The translations under genes were made by a program, and so were the position numbers. A DNA stretch of 64,000 nt from Bacteroidia bacterium (GTDB taxonomy: Bacteria > Bacteroidota > Bacteroidia > B-17B0 > Aurantibacillaceae): assembly GCA_016787895.1 (NCBI GenBank), contig JAEUTN010000020.1:1-64000 (forward strand), in the 5' to 3' direction. Of this stretch, positions 8,372 to 16,541 are shown piece after piece; within the stretch, counting starts at the first letter, position 1, and every line of letters starts with the position of its first letter. The notes beneath the pieces were generated by a model. The model made no database searches, had not been told where the DNA came from, and saw only the letters and a program-made list of their open reading frames with translations.

Positions 8372-9565
8372 ATGAAAACCGTAGATTCAATAAATTTTTC
8401 AGGCAAACGAGCTGTCATTCGTGTTGATTTTAATGTCCCTCTCAACGAAAAGTTTGAAGTTACTGACGCTACACGTATTCGTGCGGCAATTCCTACACTT
8501 AAGAAAATTCTAAAGGATGGTGGAAGTATTGTGTTGATGAGCCATTTGGGTCGCCCGAAAGAGGGACCAAACAACAAGTATTCTTTAAAACACATTGTCA
8601 GCGAGGTGAGCAAACATTTGGGTGTACCTGTGAAGTTTGCAGAGGATTGTATCAGTGAGACTGCTTTTTCACAATCGGCTGCGTTGAAAGCGGGAGACGT
8701 ATTATTGCTTGAAAACCTGCGCTTTTACAAGGAGGAAGAAAAAGGGGATGAAAGCTTTGCTGAGAAGTTGAGCAAACACGGCAACGTATACGTGAACGAT
8801 GCCTTTGGTACCGCGCACCGTTCACATGCCTCAACAGCAGTGATGGCCAAACATTTTAAATCTGATGCCAAATGTTTTGGTTTTGTGATGGCCAATGAGG
8901 TGGCCAGTATTGATAAAGTGCTGAACCAATCGCAAAAACCTTTTACGGCGATTATTGGTGGAGCAAAAGTGAGTGATAAAATCCTCATCATCGAACAATT
9001 GATGGATAAAGCCGATAACATTTTAATTGGTGGTGGTATGGCTTTTACATTTATTAAAGCCTTGGGTGGTCAAATTGGAAAATCGCTTTGTGAAGAAGAC
9101 CGTTTGGATATTGCCAAAGAACTCATCTCAAAAGCCAAAGTCAGAGGGGTAAACCTTTGTATACCGGTGGATGCCATTGCTGCAGATCAGTTTTCGAACG
9201 AGGCCTCCAAAAAAGAAGTGGATATTGATAAAATACCGGAAGGCTGGATGGGTTTGGATATTGGCAGCAAAAGCATACAACTTTTTGGCGATATTATTAA
9301 GCGGTCAAAAACCATTTTATGGAATGGTCCCATGGGTGTTTTCGAAATGTCGAGTTTTGAAAACGGCACCAAAGCCGCCGCTTATGATATTGTTGAAGCC
9401 ACAAAAAACGGCGCGTTTACCTTGATTGGAGGAGGAGATAGCGTGGCTGCCATCAATAAATACAATTTATCGGATAAAGTCAGTTATGTGAGTACCGGCG
9501 GCGGAGCTTTGCTGGAGTACATTGAACAGGGCAGTTTACCGGGGGTAAGAGCCATTGAAGCATGA
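8372..9565 (+). CDS. pgk: Phosphoglycerate kinase
   Basis: Glycolytic kinase transferring phosphate from 1,3-bisphosphoglycerate to ADP. 397 residues, normal length. N-terminal substrate site: [16 protein letters not shown], with the basic and HLGRP patches ([10 protein letters not shown]) and ENLRFY. The hinge and nucleotide domain show [35 protein letters not shown] and the terminal [12 protein letters not shown] followed by STGGGA. It follows hemL closely. Its stop codon overlaps the start of the small lipoprotein gene downstream (ATGA), so the two are probably translationally coupled. Confidence 0.97.
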   Translation: MKTVDSINFSGKRAVIRVDFNVPLNEKFEVTDATRIRAAIPTLKKILKDGGSIVLMSHLGRPKEGPNNKYSLKHIVSEVSKHLGVPVKFAEDCISETAFSQSAALKAGDVLLLENLRFYKEEEKGDESFAEKLSKHGNVYVNDAFGTAHRSHASTAVMAKHFKSDAKCFGFVMANEVASIDKVLNQSQKPFTAIIGGAKVSDKILIIEQLMDKADNILIGGGMAFTFIKALGGQIGKSLCEEDRLDIAKELISKAKVRGVNLCIPVDAIAADQFSNEASKKEVDIDKIPEGWMGLDIGSKSIQLFGDIIKRSKTILWNGPMGVFEMSSFENGTKAAAYDIVEATKNGAFTLIGGGDSVAAINKYNLSDKVSYVSTGGGALLEYIEQGSLPGVRAIEA

Positions 9566-9750
9566 GGCATTTTTCGGCCATACTTATTTTTGTAATCATG
9601 AGCCTGGCTTCATGCAAAAAGAATTACACCTGTGAATGTACCAACTCTAACGGCACCTATATTGCCGGAGAAGTAGAGGCAACTAAATCAAAAGCTAAAA
9701 AACACTGCGAGGGTTTGTCAACAAACAGCACCAATTGCCTGGCAAAATAA
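9562..9750 (+). CDS. Small cysteine-rich lipoprotein
   Basis: 62 residues starting in the pgk stop (ATGA overlap). Hydrophobic segment [11 protein letters not shown] is followed by lipobox LASC, giving a lipidated Cys18 and a mature peptide of only 45 residues. That peptide holds four more cysteines (C24, C26, C49, C59) in a lysine- and threonine-rich, otherwise polar chain. The spacing suggests two disulfides or a metal site. I do not recognise a named family. It is very probably translated because of the signal, the coupling to pgk and the 6-base gap to ispF. Confidence 0.65.
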   Translation: MRHFSAILIFVIMSLASCKKNYTCECTNSNGTYIAGEVEATKSKAKKHCEGLSTNSTNCLAK

Positions 9751-9756
9751 TATCAA

Positions 9757-10245
9757 ATGAGTGGATTAAACATAAGGGTTGGATTTGGTTACGATGTACA
9801 CCCGTTGGGCAGCGGAAGAGAACTATGGCTGGGCGGAATAAAAATTGCTTTTGACAAAGGCTGTGTAGGCCATAGCGATGCCGATGTGTTATTACACGCG
9901 ATTTGCGATGCGCTTTTGGGTGCTGCTAACCTGAGGGACATTGGTTTTCATTTTCCCAATACTGACCCTAAGTACAAAAATGCCGACAGCAAGCTGCTTT
10001 TAAAAGAAGTGGTGGCGCTTCTGGACAAAGAAGGGTTTTTGGTTGGCAATGTCGACGCTACCTTAAGTCTTGAAGCCCCAAAAATCAATCCACACATCCC
10101 TGCCATGCAGGAAATTCTGGCCCCGATTTTAGGAGTCAGCACGCGTGAAATTTCCATTAAAGCCACCACCAACGAGAAATTGGGGTATGTAGGACGTTCA
10201 GAAGGTGTAAACGCCTTTGCTGTGGCTTTGATTGCAAAAAAATAG
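9757..10245 (+). CDS. ispF: 2-C-methyl-D-erythritol 2,4-cyclodiphosphate synthase
   Basis: MEP isoprenoid pathway enzyme cyclising CDP-methylerythritol phosphate to MEcPP. 162 residues, normal for the trimeric enzyme. Zinc ligands D13 and H15 lie in GFGYDVHPL and H47 in HSDADVLLHAICDALLG. The RDIGFHFPNTDP loop and the C-terminal SIKATTNEKLGYVGRSEGVNA (substrate and nucleotide contacts) are intact. The gene shows the organism makes isopentenyl precursors by the MEP route, which feed the undecaprenyl carrier used by the dcw genes further on. It sits in the pgk run. Confidence 0.96.
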   Translation: MSGLNIRVGFGYDVHPLGSGRELWLGGIKIAFDKGCVGHSDADVLLHAICDALLGAANLRDIGFHFPNTDPKYKNADSKLLLKEVVALLDKEGFLVGNVDATLSLEAPKINPHIPAMQEILAPILGVSTREISIKATTNEKLGYVGRSEGVNAFAVALIAKK

Positions 10246-10292
10246 TGGCCTTAAGAAAATCCCTTCTTCACTGAGGAAATTCAAATCCAAAA

Positions 10293-11723
10293 ATGATTAC
10301 CTTTAAGGGTATGAGGTATCTTTTGATATTCCTTATACTCCATCTTCTATTTACGGGCAAGGCCCAAACCTACAATTATTACTTTGGCAATCTTCATGCC
10401 CATACCGGATTCAGTGATGGCAATAAAGATTCTCTGAACTCAGGTGTTTCCCGACCCGACGGCAGTTATACCTATGCCAAACTCAGCAACGATTTTGACT
10501 TTCTCGGTATTTCAGAACACAACCATTACTCCAGCAATAACAACCCGGGCTTTGAGATACAAAACTATACTGTGGGTCTCAACATGGCCAACACGGCAAA
10601 TCAGGACGGGGTATTTGCCGCCTTGTTTGGTATTGAATATGGGGTCTCTTCCAATTACAATGGCCACGTCATTGTATATGGTTTTAATCAATTAATAGGC
10701 TGGGAACCGGGTAACTATGACATCTACAACGAAAAGTCAGACTATGATGGTTTGTTCCGAAAAGTAAAAAACAATCCTAACGCGTTTTGTTATCTGGCGC
10801 ATCCCTACCATACCGATTTCAGCACTAACGGTTCCTTCTCTGGTGCTTTAGCCTACCTGCCCTATAATCCGGCTTACGACAGTGCTATTGTGGGCATGCC
10901 CCTTCGAAGCGGACTAGCCTTCAGCCAGGCAGACACCTATGATGATTATTCTACGGGTGATTATATTTCCTATTACCGACAATTGCTATTTAAAGGTTAT
11001 CATTTGGGCATAGGATATGATCACGACAACCATTACACCAATTTTGGCCGCAGCAATGGCGGCCGCCTGGTTATTCTCGCTCCATCTCTGAGCCGGGCAA
11101 ACCTTGTTGATGCCATGCAAAAAATGCGCTTTTACGGGAGTGATGACTCCAACGCAAAGATTAATTTTAACATGAATGGTCAGGTGATGGGCTCAATCAT
11201 TCAGGGTACGGTATATCCCAGTTTTCAACTAACGCATGCCGATCCGGATGGAGAAAATGCTGACACCATAAAACTGTTCAGGGGCTCTGCCAACACCGGT
11301 ACCTTATGGGCGGAGCCGGTGCAGATCAGCACCGGAAACAACACACTCCAGTATACCGATTATAACATTCTCATGAATAATGAATATTACTATTACGCCG
11401 AGATCAAACAACAGGATCAGCAGCTGATTGTAACTTCCCCGATATGGTACAAGGGTCTTGCACCATTAAGTATTGATGAACACCAATTTGAAGTGCAGTT
11501 GCTCCTGTATCCCAATCCATCCAAAGGCCAGGTGCATTTGAGTGTGAATTGCGAATCCTCCTATAAAGTAAAGTTGACTGACACTTTAGGGAAGGAAGTG
11601 TATAGTACCACTTGTACTAAAACACCTCAGGTGCTGGAACTGGATCAGCTTGGCAAGGGTATCTTCATTCTTGAAGTGATTACGCCGAATGGAAGTACCC
11701 GGCGGCAATTAAAGCTTGAATAA
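10293..11723 (+). CDS. Secreted PHP-domain phosphoesterase-like protein with T9SS type A sorting domain
   Basis: 476 residues. A signal peptide (YLLIFLILHLLFTGKAQ) leads into YFGNLHAHTGFSDG, the first metal motif of PHP/CehA-McbA metallohydrolases (H35, H37 and D42). Later parts of the site are seen as FLGISEHNHYS, LAHPYHTDF and GIGYDHDNH. The family hydrolyses phosphoesters or amide/carbamate-like bonds; the substrate here is unknown. After a beta-sandwich region (about 290-395) comes a T9SS type A tail with LLLYPNPSKGQVHLS and KGIFILEVITPNG, so the enzyme is predicted to reach the cell surface or medium. Start at the first ATG; a second in-frame ATG at 10311 would also leave a full signal peptide. 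It converges on tsaC with no gap. Confidence 0.8.
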   Translation: MITFKGMRYLLIFLILHLLFTGKAQTYNYYFGNLHAHTGFSDGNKDSLNSGVSRPDGSYTYAKLSNDFDFLGISEHNHYSSNNNPGFEIQNYTVGLNMANTANQDGVFAALFGIEYGVSSNYNGHVIVYGFNQLIGWEPGNYDIYNEKSDYDGLFRKVKNNPNAFCYLAHPYHTDFSTNGSFSGALAYLPYNPAYDSAIVGMPLRSGLAFSQADTYDDYSTGDYISYYRQLLFKGYHLGIGYDHDNHYTNFGRSNGGRLVILAPSLSRANLVDAMQKMRFYGSDDSNAKINFNMNGQVMGSIIQGTVYPSFQLTHADPDGENADTIKLFRGSANTGTLWAEPVQISTGNNTLQYTDYNILMNNEYYYYAEIKQQDQQLIVTSPIWYKGLAPLSIDEHQFEVQLLLYPNPSKGQVHLSVNCESSYKVKLTDTLGKEVYSTTCTKTPQVLELDQLGKGIFILEVITPNGSTRRQLKLE

Positions 11724-12680
11724 TTAAACAGAGGCCCGTTTTAGCCTGTCGTTAATGGCCCTCCCCAAACCTTTGTCAGGTAAGGTTTGAGCAAGAATGA
11801 CCTCTGTATCGCTTTCATCGGCGGCCCTTAACATGGCAAATAAATTCATGGCGGCTTCTCTTAAATCCTTTTTGGGGGATAGGTCCAAAACCTGCTTTGG
11901 TTGTTCATTCGAATGCGCAATACCCCCGAAACAGATAATGCTTAGTTTTTTGGTTTTGTGCAATTGAGTCAGTTCCGTTACATCTCCAAAAAATAGCGGT
12001 TTTTTAGGCGCATAATGGCTTTTTAGTTGTCCCGGAGCTTTGGGATTGCTGGAAACATTCAAACTCAGGTCCACTTTTCCACAAACCGATTCTATGTCCT
12101 CGAGGGAAAGACCACCCAGCCGGTAAACACAAACGCGTCCCTCTTCAAGTCCAATAATCGTGGATTCAAGGCCAACCTCACAGTCGCCTCCATCCAGAAT
12201 ATAACTGACTTTATCACCCAGTTGTTTTCTAACGTGTTCGGCTTTGGTTGGACTGATGTAACCAAAAGGATTCGCGCTGGGGGCGGCTAGGGGGGCATTT
12301 AATTCTTTCAGAAGAGCGAGGGTGAGCGCCTGCTTAGGGATGCGTACCGCTACTTTCTCCAATCCTGAGGTCACCAAATCGGGTACCAAAGGGGTTTTGG
12401 GCAAAAGAAGGCTCAAAGGGCCGGGCCAGAAATGTTGGGCCAATTTCAGCAAGGGGCCGTCTTTTAGTTCGGCATAAGGCTGTATGGCCTCAATGGAATG
12501 AAAATGCAGGATAAGGGGGTCAAAACTCGGACGTTTTTTGGCTTCAAACACCGATAAAACGGCTTTTTGGTCACTGGCGAGGGCAGCAAGCCCATACACG
12601 GTTTCTGTTGGAATAGCCACCAACTTCCCTTCCCTTAGAAATTGTGCTGCCAGGGCTGTATTTTTACCTATCGGGCTCAA
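11724..12680 (-). CDS. tsaC: L-threonylcarbamoyladenylate synthase (Sua5/YwlC type)
   Basis: Makes threonylcarbamoyl-AMP from threonine, bicarbonate and ATP, the first step of the t6A37 tRNA modification. 318 residues: an N-terminal YrdC domain with KLVAIPTETVYGLA (about 19-32), KKRPSFDPLILH and APSANPFG, then the C-terminal Sua5 domain introduced by PGQLKSHYAPKKPL. This makes it the long Sua5/YwlC form rather than short TsaC. The start is a TTG: no in-frame ATG exists near the conserved N-terminus and the next in-frame stop is just upstream. It is divergent from hpt and shares a 45-base promoter region with it. Confidence 0.92.
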   Translation of the reverse strand: MSPIGKNTALAAQFLREGKLVAIPTETVYGLAALASDQKAVLSVFEAKKRPSFDPLILHFHSIEAIQPYAELKDGPLLKLAQHFWPGPLSLLLPKTPLVPDLVTSGLEKVAVRIPKQALTLALLKELNAPLAAPSANPFGYISPTKAEHVRKQLGDKVSYILDGGDCEVGLESTIIGLEEGRVCVYRLGGLSLEDIESVCGKVDLSLNVSSNPKAPGQLKSHYAPKKPLFFGDVTELTQLHKTKKLSIICFGGIAHSNEQPKQVLDLSPKKDLREAAMNLFAMLRAADESDTEVILAQTLPDKGLGRAINDRLKRASV

Positions 12681-12685
12681 GGCCG

Positions 12686-12718
12686 TAAATATACGAATAT
12701 CAAAAAAGCATATATTTG
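12686..12718. promoter_or_regulatory. Divergent promoter region between tsaC and hpt
   Basis: On the plus strand TATATTTG at 12711-12718 is an exact TAnnTTTG -7 box only 7 bases before the hpt ATG. On the minus strand TATATTTA at 12686-12693 is a one-mismatch box 5 bases before the tsaC TTG. Transcripts from both would be nearly leaderless. Confidence 0.5.
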
Positions 12719-12725
12719 TTTAATT

Positions 12726-13262
12726 ATGGGCCAACTCGTTACTTTACATGACAAACAGTTCAAGCCCTACCTTTCAGAGCAACAAATTGCCCAAGCCGTA
12801 AATAAAATGGCCAAACAAATTGAAAACGATTTTAAAAACGAAACACCCTATTTTTTGGTGGTGCTGAATGGCGCGTTTATGTTTGCTTCTGATTTAGTGA
12901 AAGCTTTCGGTAAACAATGCGAGGTGGCTTTTATAAAAGCTTCCAGTTACCAAGGCACCAAAAGCACAGGCCATGTTCATCTGCCTGACGGAATTACTCA
13001 AGATGTAAAAAACAAACAGGTTGTATTGATTGAAGATATTGTTGAAACAGGAACAACAATTGAAACCTTGCTGGCGGAACTTAAAGCGGCCGGAGCTGCC
13101 GGTGTTCGTATAGCCAGCCTCTTGATCAAAAAAGAACTGTACCACAAACCTTTCCCGATTCACTATTCCGGTATCAGCATCAGCAATGCGTTTGTTGTGG
13201 GTTACGGTTTGGATTACAACGGCCTTGGAAGAAATTTAAAAGAAATATACGTATTAGCTTAA
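12726..13262 (+). CDS. hpt: Hypoxanthine phosphoribosyltransferase
   Basis: Purine salvage enzyme converting hypoxanthine or guanine with PRPP to IMP or GMP. 178 residues from the ATG at 12726; the open frame extends further upstream, but that part would cover the promoter box and lacks family similarity. The PRPP-binding motif is VVLIEDIVETGTTIETLL (about 99-116), preceded by the flexible-loop region KASSYQGTKSTG; the C-terminal VVGYGLDYNGLGRNL is typical of the family. It lies 10 bases upstream of adk. In some Flavobacteria the two activities are fused in one protein; here they are separate neighbours. Confidence 0.94.
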   Translation: MGQLVTLHDKQFKPYLSEQQIAQAVNKMAKQIENDFKNETPYFLVVLNGAFMFASDLVKAFGKQCEVAFIKASSYQGTKSTGHVHLPDGITQDVKNKQVVLIEDIVETGTTIETLLAELKAAGAAGVRIASLLIKKELYHKPFPIHYSGISISNAFVVGYGLDYNGLGRNLKEIYVLA

Positions 13263-13272
13263 ACCAAAAACC

Positions 13273-14505
13273 ATGGAAAAAATGTTGAACATTGTTTTAT
13301 TTGGCCCCCCGGGCGCGGGCAAGGGCACACAATCCGAACGTTTGATACACAAATACGGTCTGGTGCATATGAGTACCGGCGATATGCTCCGCTCAGAAAT
13401 ATCGCGGAGTACTTTGCTTGGCATGAAAGCCAAGGAGATCATGGATCGGGGAGAATTGGTGGGAGACGATATTGTTATCAGTATGATTGAAGGAAAGGTG
13501 GATGACAATAAAAACGCCAAGGGGTTTATCTTCGATGGATTTCCACGTACCACTGCACAGGCCATTGCACTCGACGATTTACTTCAGAAAAAGGGAACCG
13601 GCATCAGCGGTATGCTTTCGCTGGAAGTAGACGATGAAGAACTGATGAAACGTTTACTGAACCGTGGAAAAGACAGCGGACGCAGTGATGATCAGGACGA
13701 AGACATTATCCGCCGCAGGATACAGGAATACAACAATAAAACCATGCCTCTGAAAGCCTATTACAGTGAGCAGGGTAAATTTCATTCCATTAAGGGAACC
13801 GGCAGCATAGATGATATTTTTAACGCTATAGTGGAGCGATTGAATTTTATGAATGCTGAAATGGACCTTACCGCTTTGGAAACCGACATAGAACATCTTG
13901 ACTTAACGGTTCAGGATTATGAAGTGGCAAAAGAAATTGAACCTGAGTTGTTGTTGGAAATTGACGCTATTAAGCGCTCAGAAGCAGAAGAGGCTCAGGA
14001 AGCAAAATCAGAAGCCCGCAAAGCCAAGACTGAAACGCCTAAAGTAGCGGTGCCGAAAAAAGAAGTTCAAAGTCAAAAGCAGGTTCAGAGCAAAGCCGAA
14101 GAACCAAAAGCCAAAAAGGCGAAAGCCAAAAAGGAAACAACTAAAAAACCCAAGGCAAAAAAAGCAGCTAAAAAAGCAGCTAAAAAGGCTGTAAAAAAAG
14201 CCACCAAAAAAGCGGGACCAAAAAAGGCGGTAAAGAAGGCGGCAAAAAAAGCCACGAAGAAAACAGCGCCTAAAAAAACCAAAAACACAAAGGCAAAAAA
14301 AGCAGCCCCAAAGAAAGCGAAGAACACAAAGGCCAAAGCAAAAAAAGCAACCAAAAAAGCAGCGCCTAAGAAGCTGAACAAAAAGGCAGGGAAAAAAGCA
14401 GTTAAAAAGGCAACAAACAAAAAGGCAACTAAAAAAGCGGCTCCTAAAAAAACAGCCGGGAAAGCCAAGGCTAAAGCCCCGAAAAAAGGCAAGCGACGCA
14501 AATAA
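13273..14505 (+). CDS. adk: Adenylate kinase with long acidic linker and histone-H1-like lysine-rich tail
   Basis: Residues 1-194 are a complete short-LID adenylate kinase, which interconverts AMP, ADP and ATP: P-loop FGPPGAGKGTQ (10-20), AMP-binding STGDMLR and GFIFDGFPRT, and a short LID with DEDIIRRRIQEYNNKT. The frame continues for 216 more residues, about twice normal length. Residues 195-250 form an acidic, probably helical linker (DLTALETDIEHLDL, EPELLLEID). From about 257, and densely from 277, comes a low-complexity tail of KKA, KAKK and APKK units ending KGKRRK. It resembles the C-terminus of histone H1 and bacterial Hc1-like proteins. The tail could bind DNA, RNA or ribosomes, or be a purely electrostatic appendage; function unknown. 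The frame is continuous up to a strong terminator. Confidence 0.93.
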   Translation: MEKMLNIVLFGPPGAGKGTQSERLIHKYGLVHMSTGDMLRSEISRSTLLGMKAKEIMDRGELVGDDIVISMIEGKVDDNKNAKGFIFDGFPRTTAQAIALDDLLQKKGTGISGMLSLEVDDEELMKRLLNRGKDSGRSDDQDEDIIRRRIQEYNNKTMPLKAYYSEQGKFHSIKGTGSIDDIFNAIVERLNFMNAEMDLTALETDIEHLDLTVQDYEVAKEIEPELLLEIDAIKRSEAEEAQEAKSEARKAKTETPKVAVPKKEVQSQKQVQSKAEEPKAKKAKAKKETTKKPKAKKAAKKAAKKAVKKATKKAGPKKAVKKAAKKATKKTAPKKTKNTKAKKAAPKKAKNTKAKAKKATKKAAPKKLNKKAGKKAVKKATNKKATKKAAPKKTAGKAKAKAPKKGKRRK

Positions 14506-14520
14506 AAATACAAACGCATA

Positions 14521-14557
14521 AAAAGTCCGGCGTTGCACACCAACGTTGGACTTTTTT
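14521..14557 (+). terminator. Strong Rho-independent terminator after adk
   Basis: A 15-bp stem with two G-T pairs: AAAAGTCCGGCGTTG at 14521-14535, loop CACAC, CAACGTTGGACTTTT at 14541-14555, then more T. The T-run merges with the obgE -7 box. Confidence 0.88.
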
Positions 14558-14564
14558 ATTTTCG
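14557..14564 (+). promoter_or_regulatory. Probable -7 promoter box for obgE
   Basis: TATTTTCG differs from TAnnTTTG at one position. It starts in the last T of the adk terminator and ends 4 bases before the obgE ATG, so a transcript starting here would be close to leaderless. Confidence 0.4.
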
Positions 14565-14568
14565 AACT

Positions 14569-15576
14569 ATGGATAACAATTTTGTTGATTATGTGAAGAT
14601 CTGTTGCCGAAGTGGCAAGGGCGGTGGAGGAGCGGTACATTTTCACCGTGACAAATTCACCGCAATGGGTGGGCCGGATGGAGGCAACGGAGGGCGTGGC
14701 GGCCATGTTATTCTAAGGGGCAACAAACAATTCTGGACGCTTATTCACCTTAAGTACCGCAAACACGTGATTTCCGCCGCGGGGGAAAATGGCTCCAGTG
14801 CCAATTCCACCGGCAAACAAGGCAAGGACGAAATTCTGGAGGTTCCATTGGGTACCGTGGCGCGGGACGCAGAAACAGGAGAACTGGAATGTGAAATTAC
14901 GGAAGACGGTCAGGAAGTTATTCTTGTGCCGGGAGGAAGAGGGGGATTAGGGAACGCCAATTTTAAAAGCAGTACACTTCAAAGTCCACAGTTTGCACAG
15001 CCCGGGGAACCCGGCAGAAACGAGTGGAAAATTCTAGAATTAAAAGTATTAGCCGACGTGGGTTTGGTAGGATTTCCCAATGCCGGAAAATCCACCCTGC
15101 TTTCTGTAATGAGTGCAGCCAAACCCGAAATTGCCAACTATCCTTTTACCACCCTGGTTCCAAATCTGGGGATTGTGAATTACAGGGATTACAAAAGTTT
15201 TGTGATGGCGGATATCCCGGGAATCATCGAAGGAGCCCATGAGGGAAAGGGTTTGGGTTTGCGGTTTTTAAGACACATCGAACGGAATTCCACCTTGTTA
15301 TTTCTGGTGAGTTGCGACAGTAAGGACATTGTTGACGAATACAAAATTTTGCTGAATGAGCTGAAAAAATACAATCCCGAATTGCTCGACAAAAAGCGCA
15401 TCCTTGGCATCAGCAAGGCGGATTTGATGGATGATGAACTGGAGGAAGAAATGCGCAAGGATTTGAACAAACGTTTGAAAGGCAAAAACAAGGTGCCCTT
15501 TCTCTTCTTTTCTTCTGCCACCGGCAAGAATGTGATGCAATTGAAAGACCTGCTTTGGGAACAACTGAACTCCTGA
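14569..15576 (+). CDS. obgE: GTPase Obg (CgtA)
   Basis: Essential ribosome-associated GTPase acting in large-subunit assembly and stress responses. 335 residues from the ATG at 14569; the longer frame starts with a TTG inside the terminator and is rejected. The glycine-rich Obg fold fills about 1-158 ([43 protein letters not shown]). The G domain follows: G1 GFPNAGKS at 168-175, G3 [16 protein letters not shown], a SKAD G4 motif and a SSATGKN G5-like motif. There is no C-terminal OCT domain. The neighbourhood of hpt, adk, rpmI and rplT fits a translation/nucleotide housekeeping cluster. Confidence 0.96.
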   Translation: MDNNFVDYVKICCRSGKGGGGAVHFHRDKFTAMGGPDGGNGGRGGHVILRGNKQFWTLIHLKYRKHVISAAGENGSSANSTGKQGKDEILEVPLGTVARDAETGELECEITEDGQEVILVPGGRGGLGNANFKSSTLQSPQFAQPGEPGRNEWKILELKVLADVGLVGFPNAGKSTLLSVMSAAKPEIANYPFTTLVPNLGIVNYRDYKSFVMADIPGIIEGAHEGKGLGLRFLRHIERNSTLLFLVSCDSKDIVDEYKILLNELKKYNPELLDKKRILGISKADLMDDELEEEMRKDLNKRLKGKNKVPFLFFSSATGKNVMQLKDLLWEQLNS

Positions 15577-15648
15577 GTACTGAATTCCTAAAATTCTGTT
15601 AACCAATAGGATAACTGAGGATTAAAATTCGGGTTTTTCAACATATTT

Positions 15649-15679
15649 TTTGTGAATATCAGGGAATCTCCTATCTTTG
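15649..15679 (+). promoter_or_regulatory. Complete Bacteroidota promoter for rpmI (-33 TTTG, -7 TATCTTTG)
   Basis: TTTG at 15649-15652, a 19-base spacer and TATCTTTG at 15672-15679 match the full Bacteroidota consensus. It lies 20 bases before the rpmI ATG. This is the best-formed promoter I see in the window and it supports the internal ATG as the rpmI start. Confidence 0.75.
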
Positions 15680-15699
15680 CCCTCCTTAAAACCAAAGAG

Positions 15700-15897
15700 A
15701 TGCCAAAAACAAAAACGAATTCCAGCGCTAAAAAGCGTTTTAGCTTAACTGGAAGCGGTAAGATCAAGAGGAAACACGCCTACAAGCGCCACATCCTGAC
15801 CAAAAAAGCTAAGGACAGCAAACGTGCCTTAACCAAAAGTGGTCTGGTGAGTACTTCTGATACTCCGAACGTGAAATTCATGTTAGGACTTATCTAA
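15700..15897 (+). CDS. rpmI: 50S ribosomal protein L35
   Basis: 65-residue basic ribosomal protein, normal length. It opens [20 protein letters not shown] and contains [16 protein letters not shown], the standard L35 signature. The upstream ATG at 15652 lies within the promoter and would add 16 foreign residues, so it is rejected. In most bacteria infC precedes rpmI; here obgE does, and the gene has its own promoter. rplT follows after 142 bases. Confidence 0.95.
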   Translation: MPKTKTNSSAKKRFSLTGSGKIKRKHAYKRHILTKKAKDSKRALTKSGLVSTSDTPNVKFMLGLI

Positions 15898-15995
15898 GCG
15901 AAAACCTTAAGTATCCAAGTACCGGTTAATTAAAACAATGTTTAACCCGGGTTTTAGTCACAAGAGCAGATAAAAGCGCCACTAAACCCCAAACC

Positions 15996-16022
15996 GATGA
16001 AGTAGATTAAAATCACTTCATC
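15996..16022 (+). promoter_or_regulatory. Hairpin in the rplT leader
   Basis: GATGAAGT at 15996-16003 pairs with ACTTCATC at 16015-16022 (8-bp perfect stem, 11-base loop). It ends 17 bases before the rplT ATG, adjacent to the purine-rich stretch that would serve as its ribosome-binding region. L20 represses its own operon through leader structures in characterised bacteria, so this is a candidate control element; it has no T-run and is not a terminator. Confidence 0.4.
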
Positions 16023-16039
16023 ACAAAAAAAAGAAAGAA

Positions 16040-16384
16040 ATGCCAAGATCAGTCAACCATGTCGCCAGCAGGGCGCGCAGAAAAAAAATCCTCAACCTTA
16101 CCAAAGGCTACTGGGGTGCAAGAGGAAATGTTTGGACCATCGCCAAAAACACTCTTGAAAAAGGTTTAACCTACGCTTACCGCGATCGTAAGAACAAAAA
16201 ACGCAGCATGCGTGGTTTGTGGATCCAGCGTATCAATGCCGGTGTACGTGAACACGGTATGAGTTATTCGGAATTTATGGGCAAACTTAACAGCAAAGGC
16301 CTTACTTTAAACCGTAAAGTGCTTGCCGATTTGGCCATGAACCATCCTGAAGCCTTTAAGGCCGTAGTTAATCAGGTAAAATAA
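16040..16384 (+). CDS. rplT: 50S ribosomal protein L20
   Basis: 114 residues, normal length. [19 protein letters not shown] is the basic N-terminal extension that threads into 23S rRNA, followed by [38 protein letters not shown] and the C-terminal globular domain ([10 protein letters not shown]). L20 is needed early in 50S assembly. It is followed by a clear terminator and is probably co-transcribed with rpmI. Confidence 0.97.
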   Translation: MPRSVNHVASRARRKKILNLTKGYWGARGNVWTIAKNTLEKGLTYAYRDRKNKKRSMRGLWIQRINAGVREHGMSYSEFMGKLNSKGLTLNRKVLADLAMNHPEAFKAVVNQVK

Positions 16385-16408
16385 GCCGTAAGGCACATAT
16401 CATAAGCG

Positions 16409-16436
16409 AAAACGCCCGATGAGGGCGTTTTTGTTT
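16409..16436 (+). terminator. Rho-independent terminator of rpmI-rplT
   Basis: AAAACGCCC at 16409-16417, loop GATGA, GGGCGTTTT from 16423, then a T-rich tail. It lies 24 bases after the rplT stop codon. Confidence 0.85.
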
Positions 16437-16541
16437 TAATAACAAAAATCAGTTGCTGATTAGCTATTTTAACTTTAGTCACACAACTTAAACGCTTATC
16501 TTGTGTTATATAACAAGTAAGAACAATACAGAACAATTACA

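Noticed and set aside
12726..14505. hpt-adk split by a frameshift of an original fusion gene
   Set aside because: Both proteins have complete ends, a normal stop and a separate ATG with a 10-base gap; the separate arrangement is simply the unfused state.
14008..14706. Long antisense open frames (232 and 152 residues, Phe/Leu/Cys rich) opposite the adk tail
   Set aside because: Lysine codons AAA/AAG read as TTT/CTT on the other strand and cannot give stops, so the open frames are a by-product of the Lys-rich tail; the products are implausible Phe-rich chains.
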